From Sphingobium sp052327305 (lineage in GTDB: Bacteria > Pseudomonadota > Alphaproteobacteria > Sphingomonadales > Sphingomonadaceae): a DNA stretch of 64,000 bases. The position numbers and the translations under genes were made by a program. The notes under the pieces were generated by a model. It was not told the DNA's origin. It was given only the letters and a program-made list of their open reading frames with translations, and did not search any database. Location of the stretch: assembly GCF_052327305.1 (NCBI RefSeq), contig NZ_CP182486.1, forward strand, positions 1,984,001-2,048,000. Reading direction: 5' to 3'. Below, in pieces: positions 58,950 through 64,000 of this stretch. Within the stretch, counting starts at the first letter, position 1, and the number at the start of each line of letters is the position of its first letter.

Positions 58950-60358
58950 AGTTTATAGGCTTTCTTGACCAGGTCGTAAGCGAGGGCGTGCGCGACTTCA
59001 TGGGCCTCGTCTTCAGGAAGGCGGTGCTCTGCAACCAGTTTCGCCAGCCATGCGCAGTCCATGCGGCGCGCGACATCATGCCGGGCGGGAATGGAGAGGA
59101 AAGCGCGTGTGTCGTCGTTGAAACCCACGGTGTTGTAGAAGCCTGCCGTTTCGGTCGCGCGCTCGCGGAACCGGCGCATGCCTTCCGGGCTGTCGTGGAA
59201 CCACCAGGGTGGCCCCAGCCGCAGCACGGGATAGTGGCCGGCGAGCGGAGCAAGTTCGCGGCTGTAGGTGTCCTCGTCGAGCGTGAAGAGGATAAGGGTA
59301 AGGCGGCGGTCGTTGCCATAGCGATCGAGCAAGGGCTTGAGCGCATTCACGAACTCGCCCGAGGCCGGAATGTCGGCGCCCTTGTCCCGGCCGAAGCGAC
59401 GGAGAACATCGGGATTGTGGCTGCGATGAACGGCGGGATGGAGCTGCATGACCAGCCCGTCCTCGATACTCATCCCCGCCATTTCCGTGAGGAGTTGCGC
59501 GCGGAAGAGCTCCGCATCGGCGGCGCTGGAATTGCCGGCCATGACCCGGCCGTAAAGCGCGGCGGCGTCGTCGGGAGAAAGGTCGGCCGTGCGCGCAGAT
59601 GGATGGCCGTGGTCGGTTGAGGTGGCGCCGGCCTCTGCGAAGCGGGCGCGATGGAAGCGGTGAGCGGCGAGATAGCCGTCCCAGCTCCGCACATCCGTTC
59701 CGGCGCTCGCGCAAAACTCGCGCACATTGTCGACAAAGCGATCCGCTTCCGGATCGACGACAGGGTCCGGGCGGTAAGCTGTGACGACGCGTCCCCGCCA
59801 GCCGCTTTCGCGGATTGTCCCGTGGTGTTCGAGCGGATCGAGCGGGCTTTCGGTGGTTGCGATCACTTCGATATTGAACCGTTCGAACAGCGCGCGGGGC
59901 CGGAACGCATCCGTGCGGAGCGCGGCGTCGATGCTGTCATAATAAAGATCTGCGGTGTTGGCCTCCAGCAGCATCTCAAGGCCAAACACGTTGGAAAACA
60001 CCCAGTCCAGCCACATGCGGGACGGCGTGCCGCGGAAGAGATGATAATTCTCCGCGAAGCGTCTCCAAATCGCGCGCGGATCGCTTTCCGTATCGCTGCC
60101 GTCACTGGTGGGGATGCCGAGCGCCTCAAGCGGAATCCCCTGGCTGTAGAGCATGCGGAAGACATAATGATCGGGCACGATCAGCAGGCTCGCGGGATCG
60201 CTGAACGGCGCATTGCTTGCGAACCATGCCGGATCGGTGTGACCGTGCGGGCTGACGATCGGCAGATCCTTCACTCCCACATATAGGCGGCGTGCGATGT
60301 CTCGCGTTCCCGGATCGGCGGGAAAGAGGCGATCGGGGTGCAGAACAAGCGGTTTCAT
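58946..60358 (-). CDS. uxaC: Glucuronate (uronate) isomerase
   Basis: Isomerises D-glucuronate to D-fructuronate (or galacturonate to tagaturonate). 470 residues is family length. Signatures are LPIVSPHGHTDPAWFA (metal His), YHLFRGTPSRMWLDWVF, IEVIATTESPLDPLEHH and VLRLGPPWWFHDSPEGMRRFRE, all typical of the amidohydrolase-fold UxaC. It overlaps both neighbours by 4 bases (exuT stop at 60355, uxuB start at 58949), so translation of the operon is tightly coupled. Confidence 0.95.
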   Translation of the reverse strand: MKPLVLHPDRLFPADPGTRDIARRLYVGVKDLPIVSPHGHTDPAWFASNAPFSDPASLLIVPDHYVFRMLYSQGIPLEALGIPTSDGSDTESDPRAIWRRFAENYHLFRGTPSRMWLDWVFSNVFGLEMLLEANTADLYYDSIDAALRTDAFRPRALFERFNIEVIATTESPLDPLEHHGTIRESGWRGRVVTAYRPDPVVDPEADRFVDNVREFCASAGTDVRSWDGYLAAHRFHRARFAEAGATSTDHGHPSARTADLSPDDAAALYGRVMAGNSSAADAELFRAQLLTEMAGMSIEDGLVMQLHPAVHRSHNPDVLRRFGRDKGADIPASGEFVNALKPLLDRYGNDRRLTLILFTLDEDTYSRELAPLAGHYPVLRLGPPWWFHDSPEGMRRFRERATETAGFYNTVGFNDDTRAFLSIPARHDVARRMDCAWLAKLVAEHRLPEDEAHEVAHALAYDLVKKAYKL

Positions 60359-61635
60359 ATAGCCTCGGGAATGCGCGCCGCGTCATAACGCGGCACGATC
60401 AGATGAACGACGAGAAGCGCGACAAGATACGCGCAGGCCGCGACAATGAAGATCGGCTGGAAGCTCCCCACAGTCTCAAGGATCATGCCGGCATATTTGG
60501 CCATCAGCATGCCGCCGATCGCGCCGGAGAGTCCGCCCAGGCCAATGACCGACCCCGCCATCCAGCGGGGGAAAAGATCGCCCGGCAGGGCGTAGACATT
60601 GGCTGAAAATCCCTGATGACCTGCGCAGGCAAGGCCGATCAGTAGCACCGCAATCCACATGGAAGGCGCCTGGGCGGCAAATGCGATCGGTACGGCGCAG
60701 AGAGCCGCGCAGAACATCGCTGTCTTGCGCGCGCGATTGACGCTTTGCCCCTTACCAATGAGGCGGGAGGAGAGCCAGCCGCCACCGACCGATCCTACAT
60801 CTGCCAGCAAATAGACGGCGATAAGCGGTGGCCCGAAGTCCAGCATCTTCACGCCATATTGCTTATTAAAGAAATCGGGCAGCCAGAAGAGGAAGGTCCA
60901 CCACACCGGGTCGATGAGGAAACGCGCGGAGATATAGGCCCAAGTCTGGCGATAGCGGAACAGGGTCGCCCATTTGACGGGGCGTTGCGGCTCGGCCGGC
61001 TCCGCCTCGATCCAGGCGAGCTCCTCCGCGCTCAGGCTCTTCTTCTCCCGTGGGCGTCGATAGAAGCCGAGCCATGCCGCGAGCCAGAAAACGGTGAGCA
61101 GGCCTGTGAGAATGAACGCCCAGCGCCAACCCATTGTGACCGCAATGATCGGAACGATCAGCGGCGTCAGGATCGCGCCGACGTTCGATCCCGCGTTGAA
61201 TATGCCGATAGCGAGCGCCCGCTCGCGCTTGGGGAACCACTCGTTGGTCGCGGCGATCGCGGCCGGGAACGTGCCAGCCTCGCCGATCGCCAGCGGGATG
61301 CGAGCGATCAGCATCCCCGCTGTCGACGTGAAGAAGACGTGGGACACATGTCCAATCGTCCAAATGCCAACCGCCAGCGCATAACCCGCCCGCGCACCGA
61401 TGCGGTCAATTATTCTGCCGAAGATCACATAGGCGATGCCGTAGCCAGCCTGGAACCAGATCGCGAGATTTGCGTAACCGCTCTCCGTCCATCCGTAGCG
61501 AGCCTGGAGATCCGGCTTGAGCGTAGGCAGGACGAGCCGATCCACATAGCTCAGGACGACTGCCGCAAAGAGCAGTGCGCAGACGATCCAGCGCACTTTG
61601 CCTGACGGTTTGGGAACAAATGCCTCGCCAGTCAT
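60355..61635 (-). CDS. exuT: MFS hexuronate transporter (ACS family, ExuT-like)
   Basis: A 426-residue importer with 12 membrane helices. The ACS-family traits are RWIVCALLFAAVVLSYVDRLVLPTLKPDLQ at the N-terminus (quoted in part: SYVDR), RIPLAIGEAGTFPAAIAATNEWFPKRER and a loop near 200. Close families carry glucuronate/galacturonate by proton symport; specificity here is inferred from the operon manD-exuT-uxaC-uxuB. It begins 47 bases after manD and overlaps uxaC by 4 bases. Confidence 0.88.
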   Translation of the reverse strand: MTGEAFVPKPSGKVRWIVCALLFAAVVLSYVDRLVLPTLKPDLQARYGWTESGYANLAIWFQAGYGIAYVIFGRIIDRIGARAGYALAVGIWTIGHVSHVFFTSTAGMLIARIPLAIGEAGTFPAAIAATNEWFPKRERALAIGIFNAGSNVGAILTPLIVPIIAVTMGWRWAFILTGLLTVFWLAAWLGFYRRPREKKSLSAEELAWIEAEPAEPQRPVKWATLFRYRQTWAYISARFLIDPVWWTFLFWLPDFFNKQYGVKMLDFGPPLIAVYLLADVGSVGGGWLSSRLIGKGQSVNRARKTAMFCAALCAVPIAFAAQAPSMWIAVLLIGLACAGHQGFSANVYALPGDLFPRWMAGSVIGLGGLSGAIGGMLMAKYAGMILETVGSFQPIFIVAACAYLVALLVVHLIVPRYDAARIPEAI

Positions 61636-61682
61636 CCGCCTCTCCTCGTTATGACCATGGCCGGATCAAATATGCGCGCTGA

Positions 61683-62894
61683 TTACCAGCTGTGCATGGT
61701 GCCGTCTTCGAGCCGGTTTACCGGCAGAAACGCGCGCTTGTACTCGTACTTCGCGGCCAGATCCTCGTCGATGTCGACACCGAGGCCCGGCGCTTCGCCC
61801 GGATGCATCATGCCGTTGTCGAACGTGTACGCGTGCGGGAAGACCGCATCGGTCTCCGGCGTATGGCGCATATATTCCTGCACGCCGAAATTGGGCACGC
61901 TGAGGTCGAAATGCAGCGCCGCTGCCATGCAGACCGGCGATAGGTCGGTCGCGCCGTGGCAACCAGTGCGGATCTGATACATGTCAGCGAACGCGGCTAT
62001 CCGGCGGAGATGCGTAATGCCGCCTGCATGAACGACCGTGGCGCGGATATAGTCGATCAGCTGATTCTGGATGAGATCCTTCGCATCCCAGATCGAATTG
62101 AAAATCTCACCCACTGCAAGCGGCGCGGTTGTGTGCTGGCGGATGAGGCGGAACGCTTCCTGGTTTTCGGCAGGCGTCGCATCTTCCAGCCAGAAGGGAC
62201 GATAGGGTTCGAGGTCCTTGCCAAGCCGCCCCGCCTCGATGGGCGTCAACCGGTGATGGATATCGTGCAGCAGGTGCACGTCCCAGCCGAGCGCCTCGCG
62301 TGCCGCCTTGAACAGCTCAGACACGATCCGCAGATATTTGCTGGTGTTCCAGACGTTCTCGGTCGGCAGGTCGGCGTCTGCGGGTTCGTAGAAGTAGCGG
62401 TCCTTGGATACGCCATAGGTGGACGCCATGCCGGGTACGCCGCACTGGATGCGGATCGCCTTGTAGCCCTGCCTTTGATAATCGAGCGCCGCTTCGATCG
62501 TGTCGTCGATCGTGGTGCCGTTGGCGTGGCCATAGACCATCACGTTCTCACGGCTCGCTCCGCCAAGCAATTGATAGACTGGCAGGCCCGCGATCTTGCC
62601 CTTGATGTCCCACAGCGCCATGTCGACCGCAGCGATGGCGGTCATGGTCACAGGGCCACGGCGCCAATATGCGCCCTTGTAGAGATACTGCCAGATGTCC
62701 TCGATCCGATGCGCATCCCGGCCGATCAGGCACGGCACGACATGATCGGCAAGATAGCTTGCAACACTGAGTTCCCTCCCATTGAGCGTCGCATCGCCGA
62801 CCCCGGTCGTTCCATCGTCGCACTCGATCTTGAGCGTGACAAAGTTGCGTCCCGGGCAAGTCACGATGACGCGGGCGTTGACGATCTTGGGCAC
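61683..62894 (-). CDS. manD: D-mannonate dehydratase, enolase superfamily
   Basis: Dehydrates D-mannonate to 2-keto-3-deoxygluconate. The 403 residues match the ManD type known from Novosphingobium rather than the unrelated UxuA fold. Seen are the start PKIVNARVIVTCPGRNFVTLKIE, the metal ligands in VHLLHDIHHRLTP (Asp), WLEDATP (Glu) and VGEIFNS (Glu), and catalytic His-region RTGCHGATDLSPV. The C-terminus ANYEYKRAFLP-like KYEYKRAFLPVNRLEDGTMHSW ends in Trp as ManDs do. The start is GTG 62894 after AAGGAAA. It is the first gene of the hexuronate operon, read from the divergent promoter shared with the GH67 gene. Confidence 0.93.
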   Translation of the reverse strand: MPKIVNARVIVTCPGRNFVTLKIECDDGTTGVGDATLNGRELSVASYLADHVVPCLIGRDAHRIEDIWQYLYKGAYWRRGPVTMTAIAAVDMALWDIKGKIAGLPVYQLLGGASRENVMVYGHANGTTIDDTIEAALDYQRQGYKAIRIQCGVPGMASTYGVSKDRYFYEPADADLPTENVWNTSKYLRIVSELFKAAREALGWDVHLLHDIHHRLTPIEAGRLGKDLEPYRPFWLEDATPAENQEAFRLIRQHTTAPLAVGEIFNSIWDAKDLIQNQLIDYIRATVVHAGGITHLRRIAAFADMYQIRTGCHGATDLSPVCMAAALHFDLSVPNFGVQEYMRHTPETDAVFPHAYTFDNGMMHPGEAPGLGVDIDEDLAAKYEYKRAFLPVNRLEDGTMHSW

Positions 62895-63149
62895 GGCTTT
62901 TCCTTCAGGAGTTAGGATGATGTCAGCGACTTTCGGGAGAGCCAGAAAGGGGCGGGCTGTAACGCCTCTTTGCGAGGACGACGACTTGAGCCACGGGGGC
63001 TATTAGCCTGATACAAGTCGGTCTCTCCACGACGCTCGAACAACGCTTTTAGGCGGCGTCAGCTTGCTAAAAACAATGATAGCGTTAACATGAACATGAG
63101 TCGAGCGGGGGTGTCAACCGCATGTAAGAACAGTTGAGGAGAGAGGCAG
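62895..63149. promoter_or_regulatory. Divergent promoter region manD / GH67
   Basis: A 255-base gap driving the hexuronate operon leftward and the alpha-glucuronidase rightward. It contains the LacI-type operator at 63077-63090 within an AT-rich block (63065-63110). No gene is seen. Joint control matches one pathway, release then catabolism of glucuronate. Confidence 0.7.
63077..63090. promoter_or_regulatory. LacI-family operator in the manD/GH67 promoter
   Basis: TGATAGCGTTAACA (reverse TGTTAACGCTATCA) is a 14-base pseudo-palindrome with the central CG of LacI/GalR operators, 60 bases before the GH67 start. It shares the layout of the site at 49555-49568. Confidence 0.72.
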
Positions 63150-64000
63150 ATGCAGATCGGACTATGGGGGCGATCGGCGCTGTGCACTGCTCTCATGCTC
63201 CTCACAGCGCTCGCCCCGGCGAACGCGGATGATGGCTATAGGCTGTGGCTGCGGCAGACCGCACCGACTTCGCAAGCGAGTGTCGAGATAAAGGGCGGCA
63301 CACCGACCCTTGCACTTGCGGGCGCTGAATTGCGCGATATTCTGTCCGCTGAGGACGGAACGGTGCTCGTCGGCTTGTCGAGTGACCCTGCGATCGCGGC
63401 GTTGGGCCTCCCGACCCAGGGCTTGGGCGACGAAGGCTATCTCGTTCGCGCCATGACCAACAATGGACGCAAGACCATTGTCGTCACAGCCAACGCGCCC
63501 GCCGGCGTTCTCTATGGCGCCTTTGCGCTCGCACGGCACAAGGCGACCGGCGGGGACATCGCCAGCGTCAATCTGCGATCCGTACCGGGGGTTAAGCTGC
63601 GCGTGCTCAACCATTGGGACAATCTCGATGGCCATGTGGAGCGTGGCTATGCCGGGCAGTCGCTCTGGGACTGGTGGACGCTCCCGGACTTCAAGGATCC
63701 TCGCTATACCGATTACGCCCGGGCTAATGCCTCGCTCGGCATCAACGGCACTGTGCTCAATAATGTGAACGCCAAGGCGGACAGTCTCACTGCCCCTTAT
63801 ATCGCCAAGGCAGCGGCGCTTGCCGACGTGTTCCGCCCGTGGGGCATCAAGGTCTACCTCTCCGCGCGCTTCTCCGCGCCCATCGAGATCGGCGGGCTCA
63901 AATCTGCCGACCCGCGTGACCCGGCTGTCGCCGCCTGGTGGAAGGCCAAGGCCGACGAGATTTACAAAGCCATACCGGATTTCGGTGGTTTTCTGGTCAA
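63150..64000 (+). CDS. GH67 alpha-glucuronidase, 3' part missing
   Basis: Removes (4-O-methyl)glucuronic acid from the non-reducing end of xylo-oligosaccharides. The 283 visible residues start with a signal peptide (CTALMLLTALAPANA, cleavage about 27), then the GH67 N-terminal domain (YRLWLRQTAPTSQASVEIKG) and the start of the TIM barrel: VLNHWDNLDGHVERGYAGQS, DWWTLPDFKDPRY and ASLGINGTVLNNVNAK, all family signatures. The catalytic acids lie beyond the right edge. ATG 63150 has GAGGAGAGAGG before it. Divergent from manD, it probably shares control with the hexuronate genes. Confidence 0.93.
   Translation, partial: MQIGLWGRSALCTALMLLTALAPANADDGYRLWLRQTAPTSQASVEIKGGTPTLALAGAELRDILSAEDGTVLVGLSSDPAIAALGLPTQGLGDEGYLVRAMTNNGRKTIVVTANAPAGVLYGAFALARHKATGGDIASVNLRSVPGVKLRVLNHWDNLDGHVERGYAGQSLWDWWTLPDFKDPRYTDYARANASLGINGTVLNNVNAKADSLTAPYIAKAAALADVFRPWGIKVYLSARFSAPIEIGGLKSADPRDPAVAAWWKAKADEIYKAIPDFGGFLV

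Overview
The window is chromosomal DNA from an alphaproteobacterium of the Sphingomonadaceae. The evidence is the 16S rRNA gene (compatible with Sphingobium or a close relative; I cannot place the genus), high GC, the hisS-prfA-prmC-DUF4167 order, the alphaproteobacterial Tim44-like protein near secB, and an enolase-superfamily mannonate dehydratase of the type known from Novosphingobium. No phage, integrase, transposase or CRISPR array is visible.

Positions 1-40272 are mostly core genome: msrA (cut by the window edge), an aspartate aminotransferase, pabC-pabB, an NnrU-like protein, a DUF2269 / frameshifted SDR-DoxX pair next to prs, nadE with two coupled genes of unknown function, gltX, an Smr protein with mltA, a Tim44-like protein, secB, murJ, trpS, a DUF4136 lipoprotein, a GNAT acetyltransferase, a Na+/H+ antiporter, gyrB, katG and an exported methyltransferase-like protein. 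From 27.6 to 31.4 kb lies a TonB-receptor/DUF6607 module with a good Fur box. It is bracketed by two direct copies of the last 70 bp of ppa, which suggests insertion at the 3' end of ppa. Then come ppa, an M61 peptidase, a vapBC toxin-antitoxin pair, hisS (its 3' third has unusually low GC), a hairpin-type intergenic repeat, prfA, prmC, a DUF4167 gene and a CBS-domain gene.

Positions 40.3-46.35 kb hold a complete rRNA operon: promoter, boxA, 16S, tRNA-Ile(GAT), tRNA-Ala(TGC), boxA, 23S, 5S, terminator, tRNA-fMet, terminator.

Positions 46.4-49.5 kb carry a tight four-gene operon: PepSY-type membrane protein, DUF2271 protein, DUF4198 protein and ApbE flavin transferase. The DUF2271 protein contains an SGAT motif of the kind that ApbE modifies with FMN, so this is read as an envelope flavin-based electron-transfer system, perhaps for metal reduction or assimilation. 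It is the best candidate here for an under-described system.

From 49.6 kb to the right edge is a glucuronoxylan utilisation locus: GH43 lipoprotein, xylB, xylA, an alpha-ketoglutarate-semialdehyde dehydrogenase, a FadR-type regulator, an SGNH esterase, and a divergent hexuronate operon (manD, MFS transporter, uxaC, uxuB) facing a GH67 alpha-glucuronidase that runs off the window. Together they would release xylose, acetate and (methyl)glucuronate from substituted xylo-oligosaccharides, convert xylose to xylulose 5-phosphate and glucuronate to 2-keto-3-deoxygluconate. LacI-type operators occur in front of the GH43 gene and in the manD/GH67 divergent promoter, although no LacI-family gene lies in the window.
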